A stretch of 64,000 nucleotides of DNA from Candidatus Ulvibacter alkanivorans (lineage in GTDB: Bacteria; Bacteroidota; Bacteroidia; Flavobacteriales; Flavobacteriaceae): the NCBI RefSeq assembly GCF_003333325.1, contig NZ_QOLC01000098.1, positions 1 to 64,000 on the forward strand. The letters are read 5' to 3'. The position numbers and the translations under genes are program-made. A model generated the notes under the pieces. That model was not told the origin of the DNA. It searched no databases and saw nothing but the letters and a program-made list of their open reading frames with translations. Below, one piece after another: positions 45,451 to 56,816 of this stretch (its first letter is position 1; each line of letters starts with the position of its first letter).

Positions 45451-46266
45451 TTATAGATCCTGCTTCCGAAGCGAATAAACCAATCCGACGCCATATCCCG
45501 GCCCGGCAAAGACATTTCGACCTCCAAGCACGTAAGAACCGCTTACATACGCGCCAAAATCTTTAAAAAGGACGAAATAGAACGTACCTCCAATTTTGTG
45601 ATAATCAACACCAAACCTTCTAAAATTTTGAGGCGGTGGTGTTCCTAAATAATCGATCCCCCCAAAGGAATGTTGAAAGTCGTAATAAATATCGAAGTAG
45701 TATTTAGACAGGGCTTTACCTGCTTTAAACACGACAGGAATGCTGTTTGGAACTTCTTCCAATTTAAACGAAAATCCGCTTTGCAAAGTAGCGAACCATC
45801 CTGAGTCTAGTTTATAATGCGTCATCAACCGAGTTTCTATGATGGTAGCTTGTTGGCCAATGTCATTAAGACCTCCAATCGCATATTCGCTTATGGGTGT
45901 CGACATTCCAATAGCTCCCGAAAACGCCAACTGGCTGTTCGAAAAATCACGGTTAGCGAACTGGTATTTCAGAAAAACCGACAGGTCTTGAAAATTGGTA
46001 TTCTCATCACTCTTAAGGTACGGAATCGCTATTGATACCTCAACATTATCAATTATTCCATAGGCGGCATACACGCTAATATATTGCAATTGGCGTTCTA
46101 TATCGGTCTTAGTAGTGCCTGCATAATAATGATTGGTGTCTTCCTGTCCCGCACCAAGAACGAAAGTAGCAGCTCCTTTTGGGTTGTAAAATCCATCGAT
46201 CCTGCCTTGAGAATAGGATGAGAAGGTTGAAAATAAAACAGTTACTAGCGCTAGCGTGTATTTCAT
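45451..46266 (-). CDS. Outer-membrane beta-barrel protein (transporter-like)
   Basis: A protein of 271 residues with a signal peptide (MKYTLALVTVLFSTFSSYSQ) and a barrel-like pattern: GAATFVLGAGQEDTNHYYAG, LQYISVYAAYGIIDNVEVSIAIPYL, DLSVFLKYQF, then GYGVGLVYSL at the end. It is like the phenol-degradation MetA-type (channel) outer-membrane family. The ATG at 46266 gives a clean signal peptide; a GTG 9 nt upstream is possible. It sits between two guanidino-modifying enzyme genes, which suggests but does not prove a role in amino-acid passage. Confidence 0.78.
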   Translation of the reverse strand: MKYTLALVTVLFSTFSSYSQGRIDGFYNPKGAATFVLGAGQEDTNHYYAGTTKTDIERQLQYISVYAAYGIIDNVEVSIAIPYLKSDENTNFQDLSVFLKYQFANRDFSNSQLAFSGAIGMSTPISEYAIGGLNDIGQQATIIETRLMTHYKLDSGWFATLQSGFSFKLEEVPNSIPVVFKAGKALSKYYFDIYYDFQHSFGGIDYLGTPPPQNFRRFGVDYHKIGGTFYFVLFKDFGAYVSGSYVLGGRNVFAGPGYGVGLVYSLRKQDL

Positions 46267-46320
46267 TTGATCCACGAATTAGGTACATGGTTAGAACGAG
46301 AAAAGCGCATGAAACTTACA

Positions 46321-47235
46321 TTACGCACGTCGCAACGGCATCGTTGTACAACGCAACAGTCCTTCTTGTTTGGAAATTTCATAGTAAGGCACCTCCTCCA
46401 CGGTATACCCTTTTTCGCGTAGCCAATTGTTGAGTCGGGTAAAATTCTTTTCTGAAACAATGACATCTTCAGAAATAGAAAAGATATTACTGAACATATG
46501 ATACATTTCCAGTTTGCTAATATGAAAACAATTTTCTTTTCCGAAGAAATTCACCAACCATTCATATTCATCCTCATTTAAGAATCCCTCCTTGTGGATA
46601 ATCGCACGGCCATGACCAATAGGCTGAAAGCAACAATCGAGATGCAACGCATTATCTTGCGCCACTGTATTCGATTTTCGAAGGTTAAAAGACTTTACTT
46701 TCTTATTCGGAAAAAGAGATTGTAAATGACGAACTGCTTTCATATTGGTTCGCGCTGTGATAAAATTAGAGTAATCATCACCATAATACGTCCCTACAAA
46801 AATATGATCGCCATAAGGCATCACGTCACCACCCTCGATATGCGCATCTTCGGGAAAACGTATGCGTTTTTCTTTTGGAACTTGGGACCAAATATGCTCT
46901 ATGGCTTCAAATTCATTCTCGCGGTCAGGTAAGATATTTGCTTTAAAGAACTTATCCTCTATCACAAAGGCAATATCGCGTGTAAATATCTGATTGTAGT
47001 CTTCAATTATTTTAGGTCGATAGACGGTTACCCCATATTTTTCGAATACAGCGTTCACCGCGTCCATCTCTCTAATCATATCGTCTTCTAACGGATAGGT
47101 TCCGGCTTTTATGTGTTCTGCCGATTTAGGATCATAGGCGTCTTCTAATCTGGGGGTGTCACCATTGCTTTTGGCGGTTCCTAAGATTACCGCTTGAAGT
47201 TGTGAAAATTCGTCGTTGATATTCAAATTGATCAT
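46321..47235 (-). CDS. Arginine deiminase / dimethylarginine dimethylaminohydrolase family protein
   Basis: A protein of 304 residues with the five-bladed guanidino-modifying fold. The catalytic set is visible: AHIEGGDVMPYGDHIFVG (Glu/Asp), LHLDCCFQPIG (His) and LLRCTTMPL (Cys) at the C-terminus. TRDIAFVIEDKFFKAN is the substrate-loop region. It could be a hydrolase of arginine or methylated arginine, or an amidinotransferase; sequence alone does not decide. It starts almost directly behind the gltA terminator. Confidence 0.88.
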   Translation of the reverse strand: MINLNINDEFSQLQAVILGTAKSNGDTPRLEDAYDPKSAEHIKAGTYPLEDDMIREMDAVNAVFEKYGVTVYRPKIIEDYNQIFTRDIAFVIEDKFFKANILPDRENEFEAIEHIWSQVPKEKRIRFPEDAHIEGGDVMPYGDHIFVGTYYGDDYSNFITARTNMKAVRHLQSLFPNKKVKSFNLRKSNTVAQDNALHLDCCFQPIGHGRAIIHKEGFLNEDEYEWLVNFFGKENCFHISKLEMYHMFSNIFSISEDVIVSEKNFTRLNNWLREKGYTVEEVPYYEISKQEGLLRCTTMPLRRA

Positions 47236-47239
47236 ACTA

Positions 47240-47247
47240 CAAATATA
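47240..47247 (-). promoter_or_regulatory. Possible -7 element (TATATTTG) inside the gltA terminator tail
   Basis: The T-run of the gltA terminator runs straight into TATATTTG, 5 nt before the ATG at 47235. Transcription from it would be nearly leaderless. No -33 TTG is present; that place lies in the hairpin. Confidence 0.3.
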
Positions 47248-47280
47248 AAAAAAGCATCCACCTGATAGGGTGGATGCTTA
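47244..47280 (-). terminator. Intrinsic terminator after gltA
   Basis: On the minus strand AAGCATCCACC (47269-47279) pairs with GGTGGATGCTT (47252-47262), with a 6-nt loop and a T7 run after it. It lies 20 nt beyond the gltA stop. Confidence 0.88.
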
Positions 47281-47298
47281 CAAGTAATGTTTTCTAAC

Positions 47299-48585
47299 CT
47301 ATCTGTTCTCTATAGGCTTAAAAGAACGTTGCGTTTCACCAATATATACTTGACGCGGACGTCCAATTGGTTCTTTACGCAATCGCATTTCTCTCCACTG
47401 TGCGATCCATCCGGGAAGTCTACCCAATGCGAACATTGGCGTGAACATTTCTACTGGGATTCCTAATGCACGATATATAATACCCGAATAGAAGTCTACA
47501 TTTGGATATAATTTTCTGTCGACGAAGTAAGAATCTTCTAGGGCTTCTCTTTCTAAGCCCTTGGCAATGTCTAATACTTCATCTTGAATGCCCAAGCTCT
47601 CGAGTACCTCATCGGCCGATTTTTTAATAATCTTAGCACGAGGATCGAAATTTTTGTACACTCTATGCCCAAAGCCCATTAAGCGGAATGGATCCTCTTT
47701 GTCTTTAGCCTTGGCCATAAATTTCTTAGTATCTCCACCATCTTCCTTAATTGCTTCCAACATTTCGATCACTGCTTGGTTAGCACCTCCATGTAAAGGG
47801 CCCCATAGTGCATTGATCCCTGCGGAAAGTGAAGCGAATAAACCTGCATGTGATGAGCCAACGATACGCACGGTAGACGTGGAACAATTTTGCTCGTGAT
47901 CTGCGTGTAGAATCAACAGCTTGTCTAAGGCATCTACCACTTTTTTGTCTGAAGCATACTCGCCATTCGGTTTCTTGAACATCATCTTCAAGAAATTATC
48001 GACGTATCCTAATGAGTCGTCACCATAATCTAGTGGTAATCCGGCTCTCTTACGGTATGCCCATGCGGTAAGTACTGGGAATTTTGCAAGAATACGAACA
48101 ATAGCATTGTACATATCCTCTTCGCTATCTACATTTACAGACGAAGGGTTAAATGCAACCAATGCAGATGTTAGAGAAGACAACACACCCATTGGATGTG
48201 CCGATTTTGGAAATCCGTCTAATATTTTCTTCACATCCTCATCTACGTGGGACTGTGCTTTTATGTCTGAATGAAATTTATCTAATTGTGCTCTGGTAGG
48301 TAATTCACCAAAGATCAGTAAATACGCTACTTCAAGAAAATTTGCCTTCTCGGCTAGTTCTTCAATCGAATAGCCTCTGTAGCGTAACACTCCTTTTTCC
48401 CCATTTAAAAATGTGATCGCACTTTCACAAGATCCTGTGTTCTTATATCCAGGGTCCAAGGTAGTGATCCCGCCGGTGCTACCACGCAGCGATTTAATAT
48501 CAATGGCGATTTCGTTTTCTGTGCCTTCAACAATAGGAAATTCGTATTTTTTACCGTCGATCTCGAGGGTTGCTATTCTAGACAT
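47299..48585 (-). CDS. gltA: Citrate synthase (type II)
   Basis: TCA-cycle enzyme condensing oxaloacetate and acetyl-CoA; 428 residues. LDPGYKNTGSCESAITFLNGEKGVLRYRGYSIEELA is the hexameric type II N-terminus. Catalytic residues are in LHADHEQNCSTSTVRIVGSSHAGLFASL, GPLHGGANQAVIEML, MGFGHRVYKNFDPRA and FYSGIIYRALGIP. It is followed by a strong terminator. The leader carries a TATCTTAG box near 48619-48626. Confidence 0.97.
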   Translation of the reverse strand: MSRIATLEIDGKKYEFPIVEGTENEIAIDIKSLRGSTGGITTLDPGYKNTGSCESAITFLNGEKGVLRYRGYSIEELAEKANFLEVAYLLIFGELPTRAQLDKFHSDIKAQSHVDEDVKKILDGFPKSAHPMGVLSSLTSALVAFNPSSVNVDSEEDMYNAIVRILAKFPVLTAWAYRKRAGLPLDYGDDSLGYVDNFLKMMFKKPNGEYASDKKVVDALDKLLILHADHEQNCSTSTVRIVGSSHAGLFASLSAGINALWGPLHGGANQAVIEMLEAIKEDGGDTKKFMAKAKDKEDPFRLMGFGHRVYKNFDPRAKIIKKSADEVLESLGIQDEVLDIAKGLEREALEDSYFVDRKLYPNVDFYSGIIYRALGIPVEMFTPMFALGRLPGWIAQWREMRLRKEPIGRPRQVYIGETQRSFKPIENR

Positions 48586-48737
48586 ATATTCAATTTGGTT
48601 TAATAAATTTCAGGACCGCTAAGATACAAAATCTTGGACGATCTTTTAGGGAAGAACGAACGCTTGTTAGGTTAAAAAATCCTTAAATCATGCGAACGAA
48701 TAATAATACACTCTTAAAATTGTATGTACTTCGTCCT

Positions 48738-50033
<1,296 letters not shown>

Positions 50034-50105
50034 TTATGGTTGTTGCCAAGGCTATTTTTCAGTATTGTTTCTAAAAGAGCGCGTTAGCATTCATACTTAT
50101 TTTAA

Positions 50106-51230
50106 CTAATGAACTGTTTCGGTCTTATGCTTCTTTATGTTGTCGATAAAGGTGTCAAATAAATAGGTAGCATCGTGTGGACCTGGACTGGCTTCAGGGT
50201 GATACTGAACCGAAAACACAGGTTTATTCTTCATACGAATCCCAGCTGCCGTTTTATCGTTTAAGTGTAGATGTGTGATCTCGATATCGGGATGTGCTTC
50301 TGCTTCTTCTCTATTAATTGCAAACCCGTGATTTTGAGATGTGATCTCTCCTTTCCCGGTCAACAAATTCATGATAGGATGATTTATCCCTCTATGACCG
50401 TGGTGCATCTTATACGTAGAAATTCCGTTTGCCAAGGCCAATACTTGGTGCCCCAAACAAATTCCGAATAAAGGAGCTCCTTTTTCGATGATATGCTTTG
50501 TAAGGTCGATCGCATTGCTAAGCGGTTGAGGATCTCCCGGCCCATTTGACAAGAAATAGCCATCCGGTTCGAATGCTTCTAAATCTGAAAGCGATGCATC
50601 GTATGGAAATACTTTTATGTAACAATCTCTTTCAGCAAGATTGCGAAGTATATTCTTTTTGATTCCAATATCGAGTGCTGAAATTTTATAGGTAGCATTT
50701 TCATTTCCGAAGAAATAAGGCTCCTTTGTTGACACTTTTGAAGCCAACTCAAGACCATTCATATCGGGCACTGCTGCCAATTCTTTCTTAAGACCTTCGA
50801 TATCATCTACTCTTGTAGAGATCACTGCGTTCATCGCTCCATTGTCTCGAATATAGCTCACCAATGCTCTTGTGTCTACATCGCTAATGGCAAGCAGGTT
50901 GTTTCGGTCTAGAAAATCCTCTAGCGAATCATCTGCCGCCGGACGTGAATATTGATAACTGAAATTACGACAAATAAGGCCGGCAATTTTAATTCCTTCC
51001 GACTCTACCTCATCCTTATTGGTACCGTAATTTCCAATATGTGCATTGGTGGTAACCATTAGCTGTCCGTAATAAGACGGATCGGTAAAGATCTCCTGAT
51101 ATCCTGTCATTCCGGTATTGAAACACACCTCTCCAAAGGCGGACCCTTCTTTTCCTCCAACGGCCTTACCGTGGAAAATAGTACCATCTGCTAATAAAAT
51201 AAGGGCTTTCTTTCGTTTTTGATACTTCAT
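50106..51230 (-). CDS. carA: Carbamoyl phosphate synthase small subunit
   Basis: Glutamine amidotransferase subunit feeding ammonia to CarB for pyrimidine and arginine synthesis; 374 residues. The N-terminal CPSase domain has FGEVCFNTGMTGYQEIFTDPSY; the class I glutaminase has the Cys nucleophile in FGICLGHQVLALANG, the His/Glu pair in FSVQYHPEASPGP, and HGHRGINHPI. The large subunit is not in the window. The -7 element TATTTTTG lies at 51248-51255. Confidence 0.97.
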   Translation of the reverse strand: MKYQKRKKALILLADGTIFHGKAVGGKEGSAFGEVCFNTGMTGYQEIFTDPSYYGQLMVTTNAHIGNYGTNKDEVESEGIKIAGLICRNFSYQYSRPAADDSLEDFLDRNNLLAISDVDTRALVSYIRDNGAMNAVISTRVDDIEGLKKELAAVPDMNGLELASKVSTKEPYFFGNENATYKISALDIGIKKNILRNLAERDCYIKVFPYDASLSDLEAFEPDGYFLSNGPGDPQPLSNAIDLTKHIIEKGAPLFGICLGHQVLALANGISTYKMHHGHRGINHPIMNLLTGKGEITSQNHGFAINREEAEAHPDIEITHLHLNDKTAAGIRMKNKPVFSVQYHPEASPGPHDATYLFDTFIDNIKKHKTETVH

Positions 51231-51247
51231 AGTGCTGAAATGTTTGG

Positions 51248-51255
51248 CAAAAATA
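51248..51255 (-). promoter_or_regulatory. Probable -7 element (TATTTTTG) of carA
   Basis: Minus-strand TATTTTTG lies 17 nt upstream of the carA ATG and follows the rplQ terminator, so carA seems to have its own promoter. No -33 TTG was seen. Confidence 0.5.
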
Positions 51256-51331
51256 CTTTAATTGATGCGTTTATAATAATTTAGGAAAAATAAATTCTCA
51301 ACAATTTGCATCCGGTTTGTTGATGAAACTT

Positions 51332-51369
51332 CAAAAAAAAAGGGATAAACTTTAAAAGTTCATCCCTTT
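51332..51369 (-). terminator. Intrinsic terminator at the end of the ribosomal operon (after rplQ)
   Basis: On the minus strand AAAGGGAT...AACTT pairs with AAGTT...ATCCCTTT (one mismatch, TTTAAA-type loop), followed by T9. It separates rplQ from carA. Confidence 0.8.
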
Positions 51370-51393
51370 GATATTTTAGCAATAAATTTTCAT

Positions 51394-51870
51394 TTATTCT
51401 TCTTCTTTTTTCGCTTCGGTCTGTTTTGCAGGTGCAGTTGATTTAGAACCACTACCGCGTCGACTTCGACGAGTTGACTTCTTTTTGGTCGCTTTCCCGG
51501 CATTGTACAGCTCATTGTAGTCTACCAATTCGATCATTGCCATGTCGGCATTATCTCCTAAACGGTTTCCTAATTTAATGATTCGTGTATATCCTCCCGG
51601 ACGATCACCCACCTTGGCAGCTACATCACGAAACAGTTCTGCAACTGCTTCTTTTTGACGTAATTTTCTGTAGACGATACGACGATTGTGCGTTGTATCT
51701 TCTTTCGACTTAGTGATCATTGGCTCTACGAATTGCTTCAACGCTTTTGCTTTTGCAACGGTTGTATTAATTCGTTTGTGTTCGATTAGGGAACAAGCCA
51801 TATTTGCCAACATAGACTTTCTATGGGCTGTTTTTCTACCTAAGTGATTGAATTTTTTTCCGTGTCTCAT
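51394..51870 (-). CDS. rplQ: 50S ribosomal protein L17
   Basis: Large-subunit protein of 158 residues. [34 protein letters not shown] is the family N-terminus; [27 protein letters not shown] is the core end. The tail ([21 protein letters not shown], then an acidic KKEEE end) is a low-complexity extension common in Bacteroidota. Last gene of the alpha operon. Confidence 0.97.
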   Translation of the reverse strand: MRHGKKFNHLGRKTAHRKSMLANMACSLIEHKRINTTVAKAKALKQFVEPMITKSKEDTTHNRRIVYRKLRQKEAVAELFRDVAAKVGDRPGGYTRIIKLGNRLGDNADMAMIELVDYNELYNAGKATKKKSTRRSRRGSGSKSTAPAKQTEAKKEEE

Positions 51871-51954
51871 GACGTTTTGTTTTTAATCATCATCTTGCTT
51901 CGACCCTTTTTGAGGAGCAAAACCTATCTATATCGACAGGCGGGGTATGATGTA

Positions 51955-52947
51955 TTAATCTTTATCTAATTTATATTTTGAAAGATCCATACCGAAGTTC
52001 AGGCCTTTCACATTTACTAATTCTTCTAATTCGGTTAGGGATTTCTTTCCGAAGTTTCTAAACTTCATCAAGTCGTTCTTGTTATATGAAACAAGGTCTC
52101 CTAAGGTATCTACTTCTGCAGCCTTCAAACAATTTAGCGCACGTACCGAAAGGTCCATATCTACTAATTTTGTTTTAAGCAACTGTCGCATATGCAACGA
52201 TTCTTCGTCGTATGTTTCAGTTTGAGCGATCTCATCGGCTTCAAGTGTAATTCGCTCATCGCTGAACAACATGAAGTGATGGATCAACGTCTTTGCAGCT
52301 TCTGTCAAAGCGTCTTTCGGGTGAATAGAACCGTCGGTGATGATTTCGAAAACTAATTTTTCGTAATCTGTCTTTTGTTCTACACGGAAATTCTCGATGC
52401 TATACTTCACATTTTTTATTGGTGTGTAGATAGAATCTGTAAAAATCGTACCCAAAGGAGCATTTGCTTTCTTGTTTTCTTCTGCAGGAACGTAACCTCT
52501 ACCTTTTTCGATAGTGATCTCGAAGTTAAGGTTTACCTTAGCATCCATATTACAGATCACTAAGTCTGGGTTTAACACTTGAAATCCGGAAATAAATTTC
52601 TGGAAATCTCCTGCTGTTAATTGATCTGCTCCATTTACCGATACGGTTACGGTTTCGTTATCGATCTCATCAATCTGTCTCTTAAAACGTACTTGTTTTA
52701 AGTTTAGGATGATCTCGGTTACGTCTTCCACAACACCGGCGATGGTTGAAAACTCGTGGTCAACACCTTCGATACGAACCGAAGTTATTGCGAATCCTTC
52801 CAAAGAAGAAAGTAATACTCGTCTTAATGCGTTACCAACTGTTAATCCATAACCAGGTTCCAAGGGACGAAATTCGAATTTCCCCTCAAAATCGGTTGAA
52901 TTAATCATTATAACTTTATCAGGCTTTTGAAAACTAAATACTGCCAT
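51955..52947 (-). CDS. rpoA: RNA polymerase alpha subunit
   Basis: Assembly and promoter-contact subunit of RNA polymerase, 330 residues. The N-terminal dimerisation domain has [28 protein letters not shown] and [15 protein letters not shown]. The C-terminal alpha-CTD (about residues 255-325) has [22 protein letters not shown] and [13 protein letters not shown]. It lies between rpsD and rplQ as in most bacteria. Confidence 0.98.
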   Translation of the reverse strand: MAVFSFQKPDKVIMINSTDFEGKFEFRPLEPGYGLTVGNALRRVLLSSLEGFAITSVRIEGVDHEFSTIAGVVEDVTEIILNLKQVRFKRQIDEIDNETVTVSVNGADQLTAGDFQKFISGFQVLNPDLVICNMDAKVNLNFEITIEKGRGYVPAEENKKANAPLGTIFTDSIYTPIKNVKYSIENFRVEQKTDYEKLVFEIITDGSIHPKDALTEAAKTLIHHFMLFSDERITLEADEIAQTETYDEESLHMRQLLKTKLVDMDLSVRALNCLKAAEVDTLGDLVSYNKNDLMKFRNFGKKSLTELEELVNVKGLNFGMDLSKYKLDKD

Positions 52948-52968
52948 AGTGTGACTCGTGTGTTTTTA

Positions 52969-53574
52969 TTATTTAGAATATAATTCGACGATAAACTGCT
53001 CGTTGATGTTCTCAGGAATTTGGATACGTTGTGGGACAGAAACGAAGGTTCCTTCTTTCTTATCACCGTTCCAAGTGATCCATTCGTACACCTGACTTGC
53101 GTTATCTAATGAATTCTGAATAGCCTCAAGCGACTTTGATTTCTCGCGAACTGCTACCACATCTCCTGCTTTTAATTGGTAAGAAGGAATGTTAACTTTT
53201 TCACCATTTACGGTGATATGACGGTGAGACACCAACTGTCTTGCAGCAGGGCGGCTAGACGCAATACCCATACGGTATACTACGTTGTCTAGACGTGACT
53301 CACACAATTGAAGCAATACCTCACCTGTAATTCCAGGCGCTGCTGTTGCTTTTTTAAACATATTTCTGAATTGACGCTCAAGGATACCGTACGTATACTT
53401 TGCTTTTTGCTTTTCAGCTAACTGAATAGCGTATTCAGATTTCTTCCCACGACGACGGTTGTTTCCGTGCTGTCCTGGAGGGTAATTTCTTTTTTCGAAG
53501 GATTTATCCTCTCCGAAGATCGCTTCACCGAATTTACGGGCGATTTTAGTTTTTGGACCAGTATATCTTGCCAT
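52969..53574 (-). CDS. rpsD: 30S ribosomal protein S4
   Basis: Small-subunit assembly protein of 201 residues. [33 protein letters not shown] and the S4 RNA-binding domain ([32 protein letters not shown]) are clear. The zinc-binding Cys cluster of some S4 proteins is absent (C-minus type). In many bacteria S4 represses the alpha operon; no leader structure was tested here. Confidence 0.98.
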   Translation of the reverse strand: MARYTGPKTKIARKFGEAIFGEDKSFEKRNYPPGQHGNNRRRGKKSEYAIQLAEKQKAKYTYGILERQFRNMFKKATAAPGITGEVLLQLCESRLDNVVYRMGIASSRPAARQLVSHRHITVNGEKVNIPSYQLKAGDVVAVREKSKSLEAIQNSLDNASQVYEWITWNGDKKEGTFVSVPQRIQIPENINEQFIVELYSK

Positions 53575-53664
53575 TTTAAATTGATTTTGAAGGGAACACT
53601 AAATTAAGGTCTTACGTTAATCCTCTAGCGTTCTATATCTCCTTCAGATTGATATTAATTATAA

Positions 53665-54075
53665 TTAAACTCTTCTTCTTTTTGGAGGTCGACATCCGTT
53701 ATGCGGCATTGGAGTAACATCGATGATCTCGGTTACTTCGATCCCTGAATTGTGGATCGATCTAATCGCAGATTCTCTTCCGTTCCCCGGACCTTTTACA
53801 TACACCTTTACTTTACGAAGACCTGCTTCATGTGCAACTTTGGCACAATCTTCAGCTGCCAGCTGTGCAGCATAAGGAGTGTTCTTTTTAGATCCTCTAA
53901 AGCCCATTTTTCCGGCTGAAGACCAAGAGATCACATCTCCATTCTTATTCGTTAACGAAATGATGATATTGTTGAAAGAGGCTGTTACGTGTGCTTCACC
54001 TACAGACTCCACATTCACTTTACGCTTTTTTGAACCTTTAGCACCTTTAGTGCCTTTTGAGCTAGTTTTTGCCAT
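53665..54075 (-). CDS. rpsK: 30S ribosomal protein S11
   Basis: Small-subunit platform protein of 136 residues. [47 protein letters not shown] and the C-terminal [18 protein letters not shown] are diagnostic. It begins 11 nt after the rpsM stop. Confidence 0.98.
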   Translation of the reverse strand: MAKTSSKGTKGAKGSKKRKVNVESVGEAHVTASFNNIIISLTNKNGDVISWSSAGKMGFRGSKKNTPYAAQLAAEDCAKVAHEAGLRKVKVYVKGPGNGRESAIRSIHNSGIEVTEIIDVTPMPHNGCRPPKRRRV

Positions 54076-54086
54076 ATCTCTAGGTA

Positions 54087-54461
54087 TTATTTAGTTGCTT
54101 TTTTCTTGTTAGCAACAGTTTTACGTTTTCCTTTTCTAGTTCTCGAGTTATTCTTAGTACGTTGTCCTCGAAGCGGAAGACCCGATCTATGACGAATACC
54201 TCTGTAGCATCCAATGTCCATAAGACGTTTAATGCTTAATTGAACTTCACTACGTAGCTCACCTTCGATCTTGAAAGACCCAACGGCTTCACGAATTTTT
54301 CCGATTTCATCATCGTCCCATTCGTTAACCTTTTTGTCTTGATCAACTCCGGCTTTCTCAAGTATATCAGCTGCTCGGCTTTTACCGATTCCGAAGATAT
54401 ACGTTAACGCGATTACACCCCTCTTTTGTTTCGGGATATCTACACCTGCGATTCTTGCCAT
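54087..54461 (-). CDS. rpsM: 30S ribosomal protein S13
   Basis: Small-subunit head protein of 124 residues: [26 protein letters not shown], then [34 protein letters not shown], the tRNA-contacting C-terminal tail. It begins 3 nt after the rpmJ stop. Confidence 0.98.
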   Translation of the reverse strand: MARIAGVDIPKQKRGVIALTYIFGIGKSRAADILEKAGVDQDKKVNEWDDDEIGKIREAVGSFKIEGELRSEVQLSIKRLMDIGCYRGIRHRSGLPLRGQRTKNNSRTRKGKRKTVANKKKATK

Positions 54462-54464
54462 AAC

Positions 54465-54581
54465 TTATCCTTGTCTTTGTTTGAACCTTGGGTTCTTTTT
54501 GTTAATTACATATAATCTGCCTTTTCTGCGAACAATCTTGCAGTCGGCACTTCTCTTTTTTACTGAAGCTCTTACTTTCAT
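54465..54581 (-). CDS. rpmJ: 50S ribosomal protein L36
   Basis: A protein of 38 residues: [20 protein letters not shown], then [18 protein letters not shown]. It keeps a single Cys and lacks the CxxC and CxxxxH zinc ligands of the standard protein, so it is the zinc-free form usual in Bacteroidota. It lies between infA and rpsM, 5 nt from infA. Confidence 0.95.
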   Translation of the reverse strand: MKVRASVKKRSADCKIVRRKGRLYVINKKNPRFKQRQG

Positions 54582-54586
54582 AGCTA

Positions 54587-54802
54587 TTAGTATCTGTATG
54601 TTATACGAGCCTTTGTTAAATCGTACGGGCTCATTTCCAATTTTACTTTATCTCCGGGTAATAGTTTTATATAGTGCATACGCATCTTACCCGAAATGTG
54701 CGCAGTCACAATATGACCGTTTTCCAGTTCTACACGAAACATTGCATTCGACAATGCTTCTACTATAGTTCCATCTTGTTCTATTGCGGGTTGTTTTGCC
54801 AT
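54587..54802 (-). CDS. infA: Translation initiation factor IF-1
   Basis: An S1-like OB-fold protein of 71 residues: [64 protein letters not shown] is the standard family pattern. It starts 2 nt after secY, and there is no map gene between the two. Confidence 0.97.
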   Translation of the reverse strand: MAKQPAIEQDGTIVEALSNAMFRVELENGHIVTAHISGKMRMHYIKLLPGDKVKLEMSPYDLTKARITYRY

Positions 54803-54804
54803 AA

Positions 54805-56148
54805 TTATGCTACTGCTTTTCTGTTTTTACCGGACTTCATTAGACCGTCATAATGGCGGTTTAATAAGTACGAATTAATTTGTTGCATTGTATCGATAGC
54901 TACCCCTACCATAATTAATAGTGAGGTACCACCGTAAAATAGTGCCCAGCCTTGCTGAATTCCCATCAATTGAAAAACAAATGCAGGGAACACTGCGATC
55001 AATGCCAAGAAAATCGATCCGGGCAATGTGATCTGGGACAAGATTCTATCCAAAAACTCTGCCGTATCTGTTCCAGGCTTGATTCCGGGAATAAATCCGC
55101 CGCTACGTTTAAGATCATCTGCCATTTTGTTCGTTGGAACCGTAATGGCCGTATAAAAATACGTAAAGATAATAATCAAGATCGCGAATACAATATTGTA
55201 CCATAGTCCGAAGATATCACTAAAATTAGCTTGAAGCGTTTTAGCGAATTCACTATCTGATAGACCGGCTACTGCAGACGGCACAAACATAATTGCCTGC
55301 GCAAAGATAATTGGCATTACTCCAGAAGCGTTCAGCTTTAATGGAATAAACTGTCTTGCGCCAAAAATGTTCTTTTCGTACTCACCACTTGCTGTTCTAC
55401 GTGCGTATTGAACAGGGATCTTCCGAACCGCCATTACTAACAACACAGAGAGCAATATAATTACAAACCAGATGACCAATTCGATCAAGATCATGATCAA
55501 TCCTCCATTAGATTCGAATACTCTCGCCGCGAATTCTTGAATAAACGACTGTGGTAATGTTGCAATGATACCTACCATAATTAAAATAGAGATACCGTTT
55601 CCAATTCCTTTGTCGGTAATTTTTTCTCCCAACCACATCGCGAAGATACATCCTGTTACCAGGATAATGGTCGATGAAAAATAGAACATTGCGTCCTTAC
55701 CTAATATAAAGGCTTCGGCAGGAACACCTAAAGCTTCCAAACCTACGAGGTAACTTGGCGCCTGTACCAAACAGATTCCAATTGTTAACCATCGTGTTAT
55801 TTGATTGATCTTCTTTCTTCCGCTTTCTCCTTCTTTCTGTAATTTCTGAAGGTAAGGAACAGCTATTTGCATTAACTGCACCACGATCGAAGCCGAGATA
55901 TAAGGCATGATTCCCAACGCAAAAACAGAAGCATTGGCAAACGCCCCTCCTGTAAATGCATTTAGTAACGCGCCAATTCCACCGCCTTCAAATTTTCCTG
56001 CAAACTCAGCAAGTTTTGATGCATCGATACCTGGAAGTACTACTTGTGCTCCAAAACGGTACACTAATAAAAGTCCCAAGGTAACCATGATACGATTTCG
56101 CAGCTCCTCTATTTTCCAAACATTTTTTAAGGTATCAATAAACTTCAT
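54805..56148 (-). CDS. secY: Preprotein translocase subunit SecY
   Basis: Central channel of the Sec translocon, 447 residues with ten membrane helices. [11 protein letters not shown] opens it, [12 protein letters not shown] is helix 2b, [12 protein letters not shown] and [19 protein letters not shown] are the conserved cytosolic loops. It lies in the spc operon after rplO. adk and map, often placed here in other phyla, are absent. Confidence 0.98.
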   Translation of the reverse strand: MKFIDTLKNVWKIEELRNRIMVTLGLLLVYRFGAQVVLPGIDASKLAEFAGKFEGGGIGALLNAFTGGAFANASVFALGIMPYISASIVVQLMQIAVPYLQKLQKEGESGRKKINQITRWLTIGICLVQAPSYLVGLEALGVPAEAFILGKDAMFYFSSTIILVTGCIFAMWLGEKITDKGIGNGISILIMVGIIATLPQSFIQEFAARVFESNGGLIMILIELVIWFVIILLSVLLVMAVRKIPVQYARRTASGEYEKNIFGARQFIPLKLNASGVMPIIFAQAIMFVPSAVAGLSDSEFAKTLQANFSDIFGLWYNIVFAILIIIFTYFYTAITVPTNKMADDLKRSGGFIPGIKPGTDTAEFLDRILSQITLPGSIFLALIAVFPAFVFQLMGIQQGWALFYGGTSLLIMVGVAIDTMQQINSYLLNRHYDGLMKSGKNRKAVA

Positions 56149-56161
56149 TAGTCTGCGTGTA

Positions 56162-56614
56162 TTACAATGTTACTACTTCACCACCGGCAGCTTCAATCGC
56201 TTTTGTTGCTGAGGCAGTAAACTTGTGAGCTGAAACTTTCAATTTTGCTTTTAACTCTCCACGTCCTAAAATCTTCACCATATCGTTCTTATCTACCAAG
56301 CCTAAGCTTAACATCGTATCAAAATCGATTGCATCTTTAATTTTCTTATCGTCAACCAACTGTTGAAGCGTATCAATGTTTATACCTTGATATTCTTTAC
56401 GGTTAATGTTGGTAAACCCAAACTTAGGTACACGACGTTGCAATGGCATTTGTCCACCTTCAAATCCTAATTTCTTAGAATACCCTGAACGAGACTTTGC
56501 TCCTTTATGACCACGTGTTGCAGTTCCACCTTTTCCAGATGCCTGCCCGCGACCAACGCGCTTCCCTTTTGATTTAACCGATCCTTCGGCTGGTTTTAAG
56601 TTACTTAAATCCAT
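56162..56614 (-). CDS. rplO: 50S ribosomal protein L15
   Basis: Large-subunit protein of 150 residues. LSNLKPAEGSVKSKGKRVGRGQASGKGGTATRGHKGAKSRSG is the Gly/Lys-rich N-terminal extension, and KFGFTNINRKEYQGIN the core. It follows rpmD by 10 nt. Confidence 0.97.
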   Translation of the reverse strand: MDLSNLKPAEGSVKSKGKRVGRGQASGKGGTATRGHKGAKSRSGYSKKLGFEGGQMPLQRRVPKFGFTNINRKEYQGINIDTLQQLVDDKKIKDAIDFDTMLSLGLVDKNDMVKILGRGELKAKLKVSAHKFTASATKAIEAAGGEVVTL

Positions 56615-56624
56615 TGTGTATATC

Positions 56625-56804
56625 TTAATTGGTTTCTACAGAAACCAAATGTTTAACTTTAGTTATCATACCAAGAATGTTTGGCGTGTCTTCGTGCTCG
56701 ATTGTTTGACCAATTTTACGAAGGCCTAACGCCTCAAGCGTTCTCTTTTGGTTCTTAGAGCGGTTAATAGCACTCTTCACCTTTGTTACTTTAATCTTTG
56801 CCAT
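56625..56804 (-). CDS. rpmD: 50S ribosomal protein L30
   Basis: A protein of 59 residues: MAKIKVTKVKSAINRSKNQK, then RTLEALGLRKIGQTIEHEDT and a last strand MITKVKHLVSVETN. This is the complete short bacterial L30. It lies between rpsE and rplO, 12 nt after rpsE. Confidence 0.95.
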   Translation of the reverse strand: MAKIKVTKVKSAINRSKNQKRTLEALGLRKIGQTIEHEDTPNILGMITKVKHLVSVETN

Positions 56805-56816
56805 TTCTTACGTATT

